Below, in pieces: positions 50,178 to 59,345 of a stretch of 64,000 nucleotides of DNA. The notes beneath the pieces were generated by a model. It saw nothing but the letters and a program-made list of their open reading frames with translations, was not told the DNA's origin and did not search any database. The stretch comes from an uncultured Vampirovibrio sp. (lineage in GTDB: Bacteria > Cyanobacteriota > Vampirovibrionia > Gastranaerophilales > Gastranaerophilaceae). The position numbers were made by a program, and so were the translations under genes. The DNA is taken from assembly GCA_910584405.1 (NCBI GenBank), contig CAJUAL010000001.1, forward strand, positions 310,001 to 374,000, read 5' to 3'. Numbering within the stretch: position 1 is the stretch's first letter; every line of letters begins with the position of its first letter.

Positions 50178-52571
50178 ATGGTTGATAATCTTGATAAAAT
50201 AAAAGCTGCAATAGATATTGAGGTAAAATATCGTTATATAGATATTCATGGTAAAACGCAGAAATTTTCAAGTTTTATCAAAAATGAAGCAAAGAAAAAT
50301 TACAAAAAATCAAAAAAAAATCCTCGCTGGGCGGTTGTAGTTGAGGCTTTTGATGTTTATCCGTATGCATCTGTTCCCGAGCGTCGAAAATCTATTGAAC
50401 ATTTGATAAAGACTATTAAAGCCGATTTACAACAGGAAGCTCAGGAAAAGAAAGAAGAAGAAAATATGCAGCTTCAGCGCCTTAAGCACCCGTCAGAAGT
50501 TGATGTTATGTATATCAAAGGTGTCGGGCCAAAGGTTGCGTATAAATTTAATAAACTCGGGATTTTTACGGCTCAAGACTTGATGATGTATTTCCCGAAA
50601 AAACATATTGATTATTCTTCAAGAACTCTTATAAAGAATCTGCAGGAAGGTCAAACTACTTCGGTTTTCGGGTATATAAAATCAGTTTCAACTTTTAACA
50701 CTCGCAATAACCTTTCAGTGACAAGGGTTGTCATAGCTGATGAAAGCGGTCGTTTTGAATTGAGCTTTTTTAACGCTAAGGGAAACCGTTATCTTTTAGA
50801 ACGTATGAAAGCCCAATTCCCCGTAAATTCAGGGATTATGGTATCGGGAGTTGTGAAGTTTAACTCTTACAACAATCAACTGACAATGGATAAGCCGACA
50901 TATTCTATTATGAGCGGTGATTTTATGGATGACAGCAAGAATAATTTGAATGTTGCAAGAATTGTTCCGATTTACACCGTTTGTGAAGGTTTAAGTATTA
51001 AAACCCTGCGAAAAGCTATATTTAATGCGGTTGAACTTTATAAAAACGATATTAAAAATATTATCCCTGATGAAATTCGAAATCGCTTAGGTCTAATGGA
51101 TAAAAAAGAAGCGGTTGAACAGATTCATTTTCCTGATTCGATGAGTAATTTAGATAGAGCAAGGTTTTCGTTGGTTTTTGAAGAGTTATTTCTTGTTCAG
51201 TTAAAGCTTATCAGATTGCGGGAAATGACGTCTAAAAACACATCTTCATATGCTCTTAAAGTTCATACAGACGGGCTTGTACAGCAGTTTATTAAGAGTT
51301 TGCCGTTTGAATTAACCTCTGGGCAAAAACAGGCTGTGAATGAAATTCTTAACGATATGGATTCAGGCAGTCCTATGCAAAGGCTTTTACAGGGTGATGT
51401 TGGCAGCGGAAAGACTGTTGTTGCAACGATTATGCTTCTTGCAGCTATTGAAAACGGTTATCAGGGAGCTTTAATGGCTCCGACCGAAATCCTTGCCCAG
51501 CAGCATTACAATAACCTTATTCAGTGGCTTACTCCTATGGGGCTAAGTGTCGGATTATTTTTAGGCAGTCACGGCAAACGGGTTCGCCAAAAGTTTGAAA
51601 CAGATTTGAAAAACGGGCAAACTCATATTGCTGTCGGAACTCATGCTTTAATTCAGGAAAATGTAGAGTTTAATAATCTCGGGGCAATCGTAGTTGATGA
51701 ACAGCATAGATTCGGGGTTAAACAGCGTAATGTCTTAAAGAAAAAATCACAAAATCCGCAAATTTTAACAATGACTGCAACTCCGATTCCGCGAACGTTA
51801 GCATTAACTGTTCACGGGGATTTGGATTTAACGGTTATAAATGAACTGCCAAAAGGCAGAAAACCGATTAAAACATCTTTGACGGGTTCTCATAAAGCTG
51901 TTTGGGATTTGATAAGGCGGGAAGTTGAAGAAGGTCGCCAAGCTTATGTTGTTTACCCTCTGATTGATGAGAGTGAAACATTATCAGCCAAAGCTGCGAC
52001 AATAGAAGCTGAACGATTACAAAATGAAGTCTTTCCTCAGTTTAAGATAGGGTTGTTGCACGGAAAACTTAAAAATGACGAAAAAGATGAAGTGATGAAA
52101 GACTTTAAAGACGGTAAGTATAATATTTTAGTTTCCACAACCGTTGTTGAAGTCGGGGTTGATGTTCCTAATGCTACTGTTATGGTTATTGAAAACGCCG
52201 AAAGATTCGGACTTTCTCAGCTTCACCAGTTAAGAGGCCGTGTCGGACGTAATTCCCTGCAATCTTATTGTGTTTTAATAACGTCTTCCCGCTCGCAGGA
52301 AACCAGAGAGCGTTTAAGTATAATGACAGAAACCAACGACGGGTTTGTTATAGCCGAAAAAGATTTACAGCTTCGCGGTCCGGGAGAATTTTTGGGAACA
52401 CGCCAGAGCGGTTTGCCTGATTTAATTATTTCAGATATTGTGCGCGATGCTAAAATTTTAGAACTTGCAAGAAATGAAGCGATTGATTTTGTTAATAATA
52501 ACAATATAGAAGATTATCCGAATCTGAAAAACGTAACTTCTTTAGAAATGTTTACGGGGCTGGATATTTAG
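50178..52571 (+). CDS. recG: ATP-dependent DNA helicase RecG
   Basis: The 797-residue helicase remodels stalled replication forks. An N-terminal extension of about 110 residues, common in cyanobacterial-type RecG, precedes the wedge/OB domain (VDVMYIKGVGPKVAYKFNKL, then TSVFGYIKSVSTFNTR). Helicase motifs are LLQGDVGSGKTVVATIMLLA (I), MAPTEILAQQHYNNL (Ia), VVDEQHRFGVKQR (II), MTATPIPRTLALT (III), VSTTVVEVGVDVPNATVMVI (V) and QLHQLRGRVGRN (VI). No ribosome binding site is seen; TAAAAT ends 6 bases before the ATG. Confidence 0.96.
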   Translation: MVDNLDKIKAAIDIEVKYRYIDIHGKTQKFSSFIKNEAKKNYKKSKKNPRWAVVVEAFDVYPYASVPERRKSIEHLIKTIKADLQQEAQEKKEEENMQLQRLKHPSEVDVMYIKGVGPKVAYKFNKLGIFTAQDLMMYFPKKHIDYSSRTLIKNLQEGQTTSVFGYIKSVSTFNTRNNLSVTRVVIADESGRFELSFFNAKGNRYLLERMKAQFPVNSGIMVSGVVKFNSYNNQLTMDKPTYSIMSGDFMDDSKNNLNVARIVPIYTVCEGLSIKTLRKAIFNAVELYKNDIKNIIPDEIRNRLGLMDKKEAVEQIHFPDSMSNLDRARFSLVFEELFLVQLKLIRLREMTSKNTSSYALKVHTDGLVQQFIKSLPFELTSGQKQAVNEILNDMDSGSPMQRLLQGDVGSGKTVVATIMLLAAIENGYQGALMAPTEILAQQHYNNLIQWLTPMGLSVGLFLGSHGKRVRQKFETDLKNGQTHIAVGTHALIQENVEFNNLGAIVVDEQHRFGVKQRNVLKKKSQNPQILTMTATPIPRTLALTVHGDLDLTVINELPKGRKPIKTSLTGSHKAVWDLIRREVEEGRQAYVVYPLIDESETLSAKAATIEAERLQNEVFPQFKIGLLHGKLKNDEKDEVMKDFKDGKYNILVSTTVVEVGVDVPNATVMVIENAERFGLSQLHQLRGRVGRNSLQSYCVLITSSRSQETRERLSIMTETNDGFVIAEKDLQLRGPGEFLGTRQSGLPDLIISDIVRDAKILELARNEAIDFVNNNNIEDYPNLKNVTSLEMFTGLDI

Positions 52572-52581
52572 AGTAAATTTT

Positions 52582-53259
52582 TTATTTAAACGGATACCCA
52601 TCAGGAATTGTCCAGCCGTTTTCTCTTATCCATGCGGAACAGTAAAATCCTCTTCCTTCTTTTGAACAGTCTTGTTTTATTACTTCATGACTTAACCCTG
52701 CGCCGTATGGTATAACTGAATTTGAGTTTTCATCCCTAAGGAAAAAGAAAATATCTTTTCCGAACTGATTAGGTTTGTCTTTTCCGTTAATGTCTATGAT
52801 GATTATTATATTATTATCACCAACGATTTCGCCTAAGTCTGTGTTTATGTAGCCGAATGTATACACAATTCCGTCAATTCCGAGAAATGGTGTTCTGCCT
52901 CCGTAATTCGGGCCGCCGTAAGAGCCGACACTATTATTCATATATTTCCATACTGTGCCTGCTTTATATCCGCATTTTTGAACGGGATTACAGGTTTGCA
53001 TTACTTTTGTGTAGGGTTTTATGTATCTTGTTATAAATTCTTCCTGATCTTTAAGTTTTTCCCAGGTTGAAAATTCTCCGTTTTCGTTTTCGGATAGTCT
53101 TATAAGCTGGTTTAGAGTTGATATTGCTTTTACAAGTTTTGTGGCAGTTTGTTTCTTTTGATGATTTGTAATAAGGGTTGGTATTGTCATTGCCGCAACA
53201 ATCCCGATTATGCCAAGAGTGATAAGTGTCTCAGCCAGTGTAAAACCTTTCAGTTTCAT
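52582..53259 (-). CDS. type IV pilin-like/pseudopilin protein
   Basis: The 225-residue protein starts MKLKG|FTLAETLITLGI, with a five-residue leader and Gly at -1. The hydrophobic helix is followed by a domain with IIIDINGKDKPNQFGKDIFF and a C-terminus ending DCSKEGRGFYCSAWIRENGW, Cys-containing but lacking both the NMDY and YCNP patterns. It converges on recG (10-base gap) and is divergent from the XRE gene at 53347, with an array of TTATAA sites in the 87 bases between. Confidence 0.85.
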   Translation of the reverse strand: MKLKGFTLAETLITLGIIGIVAAMTIPTLITNHQKKQTATKLVKAISTLNQLIRLSENENGEFSTWEKLKDQEEFITRYIKPYTKVMQTCNPVQKCGYKAGTVWKYMNNSVGSYGGPNYGGRTPFLGIDGIVYTFGYINTDLGEIVGDNNIIIIIDINGKDKPNQFGKDIFFFLRDENSNSVIPYGAGLSHEVIKQDCSKEGRGFYCSAWIRENGWTIPDGYPFK

Positions 53260-53270
53260 ATATTCTCCAA

Positions 53271-53345
53271 TTATAACTTATAACACAATATATAATAATT
53301 TATAACATAATACAAGTTATAAGTCAAAGTTTATAAAATTATAAC
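53271..53345. promoter_or_regulatory. Array of six TTATAA sites between pilin and XRE genes
   Basis: TTATAAC occurs at 53271, 53278, 53300 and 53339, TTATAAG at 53317 and TTATAAA at 53331. CTTATAAC and GTTATAAG form an inverted pair. This density far exceeds chance even in AT-rich DNA and suggests an operator array for the adjacent XRE protein, covering both divergent promoters. Confidence 0.55.
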
Positions 53346-53346
53346 T

Positions 53347-53571
53347 ATGAATAAATCACAGTTATTAAAACTTTTCGGAAAAAATGTTAAAATCGAACGA
53401 ATAAAACAGGATTTAACACAGGAACAGCTTGCCGAGAAAATGGATGTCAGCCAGAATTATATTGCCTGTATTGAGTCAGGACGGCAAAATATGTCATTGG
53501 GCAAAATTCTTGAGTTGTCTGAGGTTTTGGGTGTGGATATCGAAAAATTGTTAAAGTTTTCTAATACATAA
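53347..53571 (+). CDS. XRE-family regulator next to pilin gene
   Basis: The 74-residue protein is one XRE/Cro HTH domain: LFGKNVKIERIKQDLTQEQL, MDVSQNYIACIESGRQNMSL and a final helix. Like the protein at 41776 it lacks any C-terminal extension. TAAAAT ends 7 bases before the ATG and no ribosome binding site is visible, so it may be leaderless. Its 3' end overlaps the convergent YjbQ-family gene by 11 bases. Confidence 0.88.
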   Translation: MNKSQLLKLFGKNVKIERIKQDLTQEQLAEKMDVSQNYIACIESGRQNMSLGKILELSEVLGVDIEKLLKFSNT

Positions 53572-53977
53572 TTTGAACATTAACCTGACGGGCGCGGGCT
53601 TTGTTATCAAAATCAATAAGTACAACTTGCTGCCATTGACCAAGCTGTAAGACTCCGTCAATCAGCGGAACGTGGGTTGAATTTCCTACGATTGATGCTC
53701 GAACGTGGGCGTAACCGTTTCCGTCATGCCACATCTCGTCGTGATGATATTGTGCGTTTATGGGAGCGATTTTTTCTAAAGCTTCGGGTAAATCTACAAG
53801 CAACCCCGGTTCAAATTCAATATTTGTAACAGATACCGTACTGCCTTGTGCGTAAATAAAAACTACGGCGTTTTGCAGTTGGTGATTGTAAACGACATTA
53901 CGAATTTGCGGTGTAATATCGATAATATCCGTGTTTCCCTTAGTGTGTACTGTGAAAACGTCATTAATAATTGTCAT
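53561..53977 (-). CDS. YjbQ/UPF0047-family protein
   Basis: The 138-residue protein belongs to the UPF0047/YjbQ family, for which thiamine-phosphate-synthase activity has been reported for some members while the physiological role is open. Family motifs include ITPQIRNVVYNHQLQNAVVF, QYHHDEMWHDGNGYAHVRAS (metal-binding His residues) and LQLGQWQQVVLIDFDNKARA. Length is standard. Confidence 0.9.
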   Translation of the reverse strand: MTIINDVFTVHTKGNTDIIDITPQIRNVVYNHQLQNAVVFIYAQGSTVSVTNIEFEPGLLVDLPEALEKIAPINAQYHHDEMWHDGNGYAHVRASIVGNSTHVPLIDGVLQLGQWQQVVLIDFDNKARARQVNVQIMY

Positions 53978-54093
53978 GATTAAACATATACCCCTTTTTC
54001 CTTATTATACTACGAAAAAATTTAAGCAAAGAGGGGGTTAAAGATTATTTATCCCTGAATAAATCTTTAACCTTGACAAATTATATTGGTGCT

Positions 54094-54155
54094 CAATAAT
54101 TACCCCTTACGGGAAGGACTAACATTGATAGATTCTGAGTCAAGCTCAGAATGAC
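54094..54155 (+). repeat. family A repeat, copy 5, 3' part only
   Basis: It contains ATTACCCCTTACGGGA, CTAACATTGATAGATTCTGA and GCTCAGAATGACT; the first hairpin is missing. It lies in the 228-base gap between the YjbQ-family gene and rsmG, which otherwise shows no feature. Confidence 0.75.
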
Positions 54156-54205
54156 TGGGGGTAAATGTTCAGAATAAATGACCCGGCTGCTTAGCTGCCA
54201 AGCCG

Positions 54206-54799
54206 TTATTTACCCCCCTGAATGACAATAAGATTTCTTGTGTGTTCTTCCTCTAGCGGAAGTGAGTATTCCATAATCTCAACGATTTTTGCGTTATATT
54301 TTTTTAGAATTTTTTGAGCATCAGCAATTTCTTCAGGGGTTTTGCGTGATTTATATGCAACAAAATATCCGCCTTTCTTTAGTTTTGGCAGGGCGTATTC
54401 ACAAATTTTGTCTAATCTTGAAACAGCACGCGATGTGATTACTTCAAATTTTCCGTCAAGGTTTTCAATACGTGAACAAACGGGGTTAAGGTTTTTTAGC
54501 CCGAGTTTTTCTCCAAACGCACTTACTGCACGGATTTTTTTTGCGATACTGTCAACTGCCGTAACTTTTATTTCAGGATAAGTTAATGCAATGGGAACTG
54601 ACGGGAATCCTCCGCCTGTTCCGATATCCAGCAGGGTTTTCGGAGTTGTGTACTTTTCAAAAAATGATGAAATTGCCAGAGAATCAAAGATGTGTTTTTC
54701 CCATAAAAATTTTTCGTCGTTTTTTGAAATTAAGTTCACTTTGGAATTTTCTTCCAAAAATATTTCCATGTATTTGTTATAAAATTCTTTAGTTTCCAT
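54206..54799 (-). CDS. rsmG: 16S rRNA (guanine-527 N7) methyltransferase
   Basis: The 197-residue enzyme methylates G527 of 16S rRNA using S-adenosylmethionine. The SAM-binding motif is LLDIGTGGGFPSVPIALTYP, preceded by NLISKNDEKFLWEKHIFDSL and followed by VTAVDSIAKKIRAV and ITSRAVSRLDKI. Length is slightly short compared with the 207 residues of E. coli RsmG. The start overlaps the stop of the large STAND-type gene by 11 bases, so it is the last gene of that operon. Confidence 0.94.
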   Translation of the reverse strand: METKEFYNKYMEIFLEENSKVNLISKNDEKFLWEKHIFDSLAISSFFEKYTTPKTLLDIGTGGGFPSVPIALTYPEIKVTAVDSIAKKIRAVSAFGEKLGLKNLNPVCSRIENLDGKFEVITSRAVSRLDKICEYALPKLKKGGYFVAYKSRKTPEEIADAQKILKKYNAKIVEIMEYSLPLEEEHTRNLIVIQGGK

Positions 54800-57206
54800 A
54801 TTTATCCTGATATATTTTAAGTGTTTGTTGAGGTGTACGTTTTTTAATATCGTCTAATCTTGATTTTATTTTATCAAGGTTATCTTTTGAAAAAGTTGTT
54901 TTTGCAATATTGTAAGCTTCTATTGCATATTTGTAGGCATTTTCGTTATCACGTCTTAGGAAGTAATAATCGCAAAGTTCTAAGGATGCGTTTGCAATAT
55001 AAAATACTTCATTCAGATTTTTTGCATAATCAAGTGATTTATTTAAATATTCAAGTGATTTTAAATCATCGGTTCCCGCAAAAATTTCAGCCAAATGTAT
55101 TGCACTGTTGTATAAACCGTTATAATTTTTCATCATTGTATCGATTTTAATACTTTCTGTGTAATATTTCAGTGCATATTTAGTTTGACCTGCTTCATCA
55201 TAAAGCTGAGCAAGGTTTGATAATGCCATTGAAAGATAGGTATTTGTTTTTGGGTTTTGGTTTATATCAACACATTTTTTGTAGTAAAGAACGGCTGTTT
55301 TAATATCTTCAACTTCATCGCAGGCTGCTGCGTATTTGTAATATAATTCTGCAACTGTAGATTTATCGGTATTCGGTTCTATAAGTGCGATTGATTTTTG
55401 ATAGTAGTTGTATTCAAGATTAATATCATCTGTTAATTTTGCACAAGCCATGTTTACTTTTATTGCAAGTTCGTTTGGTAAATCTTTAACCTTTTCTAAC
55501 TCATTGAGAATAAATCTTGCATTTTCCTGTTTGTACATCAGGTAGTAAATATTAGCAATTTCAAGCTTAATTTCATAAACTTTTTCATTATTAGAAGCAT
55601 TTACATAAAAATCCTGAGCCTGAGTATAATATTCAAGCGCTTCATAAAGGTCTGACAGGTTTTGGTAAGCTTTTGCAAGTTTTACATAAATTGACGGGAG
55701 GAAGGTATAGAAATTGTCATCGTCAGTTTTTGTCAATGCACTTTGATAAAGCATAACCGCATGTTTATAGTTGTATGAATTTTCGGCTTGTCTTGCAAGG
55801 TTCAAAAGCTGCTGCAGAGGCATTGAATTGCTTTCTTGTTCCAGTTTTGAGTCTTCAACGGTTGTTACTACAAAATCTTTTATTGAATCTGCAATATTAT
55901 CAAGCACTGCTTCATCTTCAATAATAAAGCTTATTTTATTGATTTTTTCTTCTTTTGTTTCTTCAACTTTTTCTACAACAGGAGCGGTTGTCGGCTGAAC
56001 TTGTTCTTCTATAGTGATTTCAGGTGCCGATACTTGTAATTGAAGTATTGCTTTCGGATTTGGTACAGGTTTTTTCGGTAAGAACATTGTGTGATATTCT
56101 ATTTCGTTGCGCATAGTTTGGCGCGAAAGTTTTAAATCCCGTTCCAAAGGTTTTAGCGGAAGCTGGGTGTTATATAAATCAATACAGGCACTGTGAAGTT
56201 TTACCATAACGTTTTCAGGTATCTGGTTTTCAAGAAAATACCTAAATTCATCTTTTAAGTACAAACATTCACCGTCAACTGCCAAAATAGAGTTATTAAC
56301 AAAAAATATCACCTTGCCTTCATCAAATAAATGAAGAGATTTGATAAGGTTTATGTGAATAGGGATTCTCATAACCGTAAGAAGTCTGAAAAGGTGAGCG
56401 CTTATCGGGTCAACAAGAGCCAGAGCTTCTCTTATGATAAATTCTGAGAATTGCATATAACTTTTTGAATACATTTCCAAAAGGTTAACTAAAGATATTT
56501 CTCTGACATTTAAAATGTTAACCGCAAGCCTTATAAGGTTATAATAGCCTTTTGATTGTTTATATAATTCGTTAGACAGTGCTCCGATTTGCTTAATTCC
56601 GTTTGCTCGTAAGTATTTTTCAAATATTTTTTGTGAAAACGGTAAAGTTGTCGTCTGTAAAAATTCAATATCGCTAAATTCATCTGCCTGTAATGCTTTT
56701 GAAATTATAATTACTTTAATGTTGGGGAATTTTGTAAGATGTTTTACAAAATTTATCACATCTTGTTTGTTTTCTTTTATAATCGTATCGAATGAATCCA
56801 ATATAACTAATGTCGGATTAGTTATTGTATTAAAGTAGGAGTTAATTTTTTGAGTGAAGTTTTCAACTTTAATCTTAGGCGGTGTAATTTTACCCATAAG
56901 CGTATATGTTCTGAAGTGTTCAAAGAAACTCAATAACATATCGTCTAAGATAGTTGTTTCAAGGCAGGTATAGTTTAGTATAACTGAGTTCGGATTTATT
57001 GAATAATTTATTGCAAAATTAACAACCTGAGATTTTCCGCTGCCTTTGAATCCGTTGACCAAAAGTAAAGGTTTTTCATCATCTAACAAAAACTCACAAA
57101 TCTCTTCGATTTGTCTTTCATTGTTTTCAAGAAGGCACAAATCAGCAGGATATTCTTTTGGAATTTCCTTTAGGTTAATAGGTTTATCAATAAAATCAAA
57201 TCTCAT
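54789..57206 (-). CDS. STAND-type ATPase with TPR repeats
   Basis: The 805-residue protein has an N-terminal NTPase domain with an intact Walker A (NGFKGSGKS at 51-59) and Walker B LVILDSFDTII, a winged-helix-like region (about 225-340), a Val/Glu/Thr-rich linker (about 375-430) and C-terminal TPRs (about 450-790; for example LYEALEYYTQAQDFYVNASN, TKYALKYYTESIKIDTMMKN). Signal-transduction ATPases of this build use the TPRs as sensor or partner-binding part. It is the only one of the two large ATPase/TPR proteins here with a working P-loop. It lies 6 bases after the CHASE2-GGDEF gene and overlaps rsmG. Confidence 0.78.
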   Translation of the reverse strand: MRFDFIDKPINLKEIPKEYPADLCLLENNERQIEEICEFLLDDEKPLLLVNGFKGSGKSQVVNFAINYSINPNSVILNYTCLETTILDDMLLSFFEHFRTYTLMGKITPPKIKVENFTQKINSYFNTITNPTLVILDSFDTIIKENKQDVINFVKHLTKFPNIKVIIISKALQADEFSDIEFLQTTTLPFSQKIFEKYLRANGIKQIGALSNELYKQSKGYYNLIRLAVNILNVREISLVNLLEMYSKSYMQFSEFIIREALALVDPISAHLFRLLTVMRIPIHINLIKSLHLFDEGKVIFFVNNSILAVDGECLYLKDEFRYFLENQIPENVMVKLHSACIDLYNTQLPLKPLERDLKLSRQTMRNEIEYHTMFLPKKPVPNPKAILQLQVSAPEITIEEQVQPTTAPVVEKVEETKEEKINKISFIIEDEAVLDNIADSIKDFVVTTVEDSKLEQESNSMPLQQLLNLARQAENSYNYKHAVMLYQSALTKTDDDNFYTFLPSIYVKLAKAYQNLSDLYEALEYYTQAQDFYVNASNNEKVYEIKLEIANIYYLMYKQENARFILNELEKVKDLPNELAIKVNMACAKLTDDINLEYNYYQKSIALIEPNTDKSTVAELYYKYAAACDEVEDIKTAVLYYKKCVDINQNPKTNTYLSMALSNLAQLYDEAGQTKYALKYYTESIKIDTMMKNYNGLYNSAIHLAEIFAGTDDLKSLEYLNKSLDYAKNLNEVFYIANASLELCDYYFLRRDNENAYKYAIEAYNIAKTTFSKDNLDKIKSRLDDIKKRTPQQTLKIYQDKYGN

Positions 57207-57212
57207 ATATTC

Positions 57213-58916
57213 TTAATTAACTCTGTTTCTGCCGTTTTCTTTTGCATTATACAACCTTTTGTCGGCTGATTCAATAAGTTCTTTCGGAGTTTTACCGTCT
57301 TGTCCAAAGCTTGAAACTCCAAGGCTTATTGTAACATTGCTTTCTTTTCCGTTTGTAAGCTTGCATTTTTTAGATGATACAAGTGAACAAAGTTTGTTTG
57401 CAATATTGACGGCTTCCTCGTATTTTGTGTTCGGGAGGATTATACTCATTTCTTCTCCTCCGTATCTGCATACTATATCGGCAGAACGAACATTTTTCTT
57501 TAATTCAAACGCAACCTGTCTTAACACAGCATCTCCGGATTGGTGTCCAAAGTTGTCGTTAAATTTTTTGAAAAAGTCAATGTCAATAATTATAAGTGAC
57601 AGCGGGCTTTCGTAACGTGATGCATGCGATACCTGATTTTGCAGTTGCTCCTGGAAGTACCTGTGGTTATACAATTCTGTTAACCCGTCTGTTGTTGCAA
57701 GCTTATATTGTGTATCAAAATCTCTTGATTTTATAAGATATTTAACAATTACTGTTATAATAAACGCAAATAACGCAAAAGTCAGAGGTGCAACAATATT
57801 TAACCATACATTGTTAAATCTCATAGCGTAATATGTGAACATTACGTATACTGCGTAAATAGTCATAGAAAGCCCGAAAGCTACAGGCATGGATTGGAGT
57901 CTTAAAACTGCAAAAATTGTCAGCATTGCTAAAATTCCTGCGATTATCATATTAACCCCATAGTGTGCTTTATGGATAATGTTTCCGTCTAACAAATTAT
58001 TTACATAAGTTGCCTGAACTTCAACACCCGGGTAAACCTTATCAACGGGAACTGTTTTTATATCAAATAAACTTGCTGCTGTTGCTCCGAAATATACTAT
58101 TTTATTACTAAAATCGTAAGCTGAGGTGTTGTTAGTTTCAACGGCTTTTAAAAGTTTATACAATGGAATATTTTCAAAAGTTCCCGCAGGTCCGTACCAA
58201 TTTAAAATAACACTGCTGTTTGAAGTATTGATATCCAAATGTTTTTTAGCGTGAGTTGCAACAAGTAATCCTAATTGCGGATAGTATTTGTCTTGATACT
58301 TCAAAAATAACGGCATTGAACGAAGAACACCATCATCAGACCTTGCAACATTTATCATTCCAATATTTGAAGTTGCATTTAAAATTCCGTCTAAAATCAC
58401 ACGGCAATTAGAAAATTCCATAAAATCTTCATCTGCTGTAATCGGTTTAGGATTTGCAAGTTTTTCGGGTAATTCCGGCGGAACCCTTAAATCTTCGGGC
58501 TGATTATCTAAATTCATTGCAGTAAACACATTATCGTACTTTTTAAATACTTCAATAAGTTTTGAATCAGCATCTGCGCTGCTTTTTATCGATTTTACAA
58601 ACATCAGGTCAAATGCGATACTTTTCGGGTTGGTTTTTTCTATATAATCAACTGTTTTTGCGTAAATGTCGCGTCTTAAAGGCCATTCTCCGTATTTGTC
58701 TAAGATATATTCATAACTTGCATCATCTATTGCGATAATTACAATATCAGGGTTGTGATGTCTGTGACCTGAATTTGCTAAAATACTTTGACGAATATCA
58801 AAGGTTCTGTCTTCCATTGCGGATAAAAATTTGAAAAAACTGCCGTTTTTTAATCCAAGTATAAGAAGTACGACAAATATTGAAATCCACAATGTGTATA
58901 AAAATTTTTTTAACAT
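57213..58916 (-). CDS. CHASE2 and GGDEF domain protein, probable diguanylate cyclase
   Basis: The 567-residue protein has an N-terminal membrane helix (about 3-22), a CHASE2 extracytoplasmic sensor domain (about 35-310; DIVIIAIDDASYEYI, GEWPLRRDIYAKTVDYI, VYFGATAASLFDI), three membrane helices (about 320-395) and a GGDEF domain (about 405-567) with TDGLTELYNHRYF and RYGGEEMSIILPN. The motif GGEEM differs from GGEEF only at the last residue, so c-di-GMP synthesis is likely. I start at the ATG 58916 after a GAGG site; the GTG at 58931 would overlap that site. It opposes in activity the HD-GYP protein at 4873. Confidence 0.88.
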   Translation of the reverse strand: MLKKFLYTLWISIFVVLLILGLKNGSFFKFLSAMEDRTFDIRQSILANSGHRHHNPDIVIIAIDDASYEYILDKYGEWPLRRDIYAKTVDYIEKTNPKSIAFDLMFVKSIKSSADADSKLIEVFKKYDNVFTAMNLDNQPEDLRVPPELPEKLANPKPITADEDFMEFSNCRVILDGILNATSNIGMINVARSDDGVLRSMPLFLKYQDKYYPQLGLLVATHAKKHLDINTSNSSVILNWYGPAGTFENIPLYKLLKAVETNNTSAYDFSNKIVYFGATAASLFDIKTVPVDKVYPGVEVQATYVNNLLDGNIIHKAHYGVNMIIAGILAMLTIFAVLRLQSMPVAFGLSMTIYAVYVMFTYYAMRFNNVWLNIVAPLTFALFAFIITVIVKYLIKSRDFDTQYKLATTDGLTELYNHRYFQEQLQNQVSHASRYESPLSLIIIDIDFFKKFNDNFGHQSGDAVLRQVAFELKKNVRSADIVCRYGGEEMSIILPNTKYEEAVNIANKLCSLVSSKKCKLTNGKESNVTISLGVSSFGQDGKTPKELIESADKRLYNAKENGRNRVN

Positions 58917-58968
58917 AAATCCAACCCTCACCTACAAGCAAATTTTAAAGGCAATTATTATTTACCCC

Positions 58969-59139
58969 TTACCCATTTACCTCCTCAGTATAGTTTAACA
59001 TAGAGATGTTGGCAAGGACATTTTTTACTATGAATTTTTGCTCAAGAATTTTGTTGTAAAGCTTGAGGATTTCCGTAGAGTATGACAATTCGTCAGGATG
59101 CGTAAGATAACGTAATAAACATTGCTCGTGTAAATTCAT
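58969..59139 (-). CDS. small hypothetical protein, 56 residues
   Basis: From the ATG at 59139, nine bases after AGGA, the protein reads MNLHEQCLLRYLTHPDELSY and ends in ISMLNYTEEVNG. It is helical and slightly acidic with no recognised motif. A longer reading from 59172 exists but has no ribosome binding site and begins inside a repeat. It lies 52 bases upstream of the CHASE2-GGDEF gene on the same strand. Confidence 0.45.
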   Translation of the reverse strand: MNLHEQCLLRYLTHPDELSYSTEILKLYNKILEQKFIVKNVLANISMLNYTEEVNG

Positions 59140-59166
59140 TGTATAAATTCCTATAAATTTGTTGGT

Positions 59167-59195
59167 TGTCATTCTGAACTTGATTCAGAATCTTT
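59167..59195 (+). repeat. family A half-element
   Basis: GTCATTCTGAACTTGATTCA followed by GAATC is the first hairpin only. It lies just upstream of the small gene above. Confidence 0.7.
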
Positions 59196-59310
59196 TAATA
59201 TGATAACTATTTCATTATGTCAAATTTGAAGAAAAATTAAATCAACCTTTTAAAGAATTTGAACAGAAATTTCTAATACGATTATATGACACATAGCTAC
59301 TTGGCAGGGT

Positions 59311-59339
59311 TGAGTTTTTATAGAAAATCAATTATATTA
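59311..59339 (+). promoter_or_regulatory. Promoter P1 of candidate small RNA 1
   Basis: TTGAGT (59311-59316), 17 bases, TATATT (59334-59339). It is preceded by CACATAGC...GGCAGGGTTG, which recurs before promoter P2. Confidence 0.65.
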
Positions 59340-59345
59340 TCTGTA

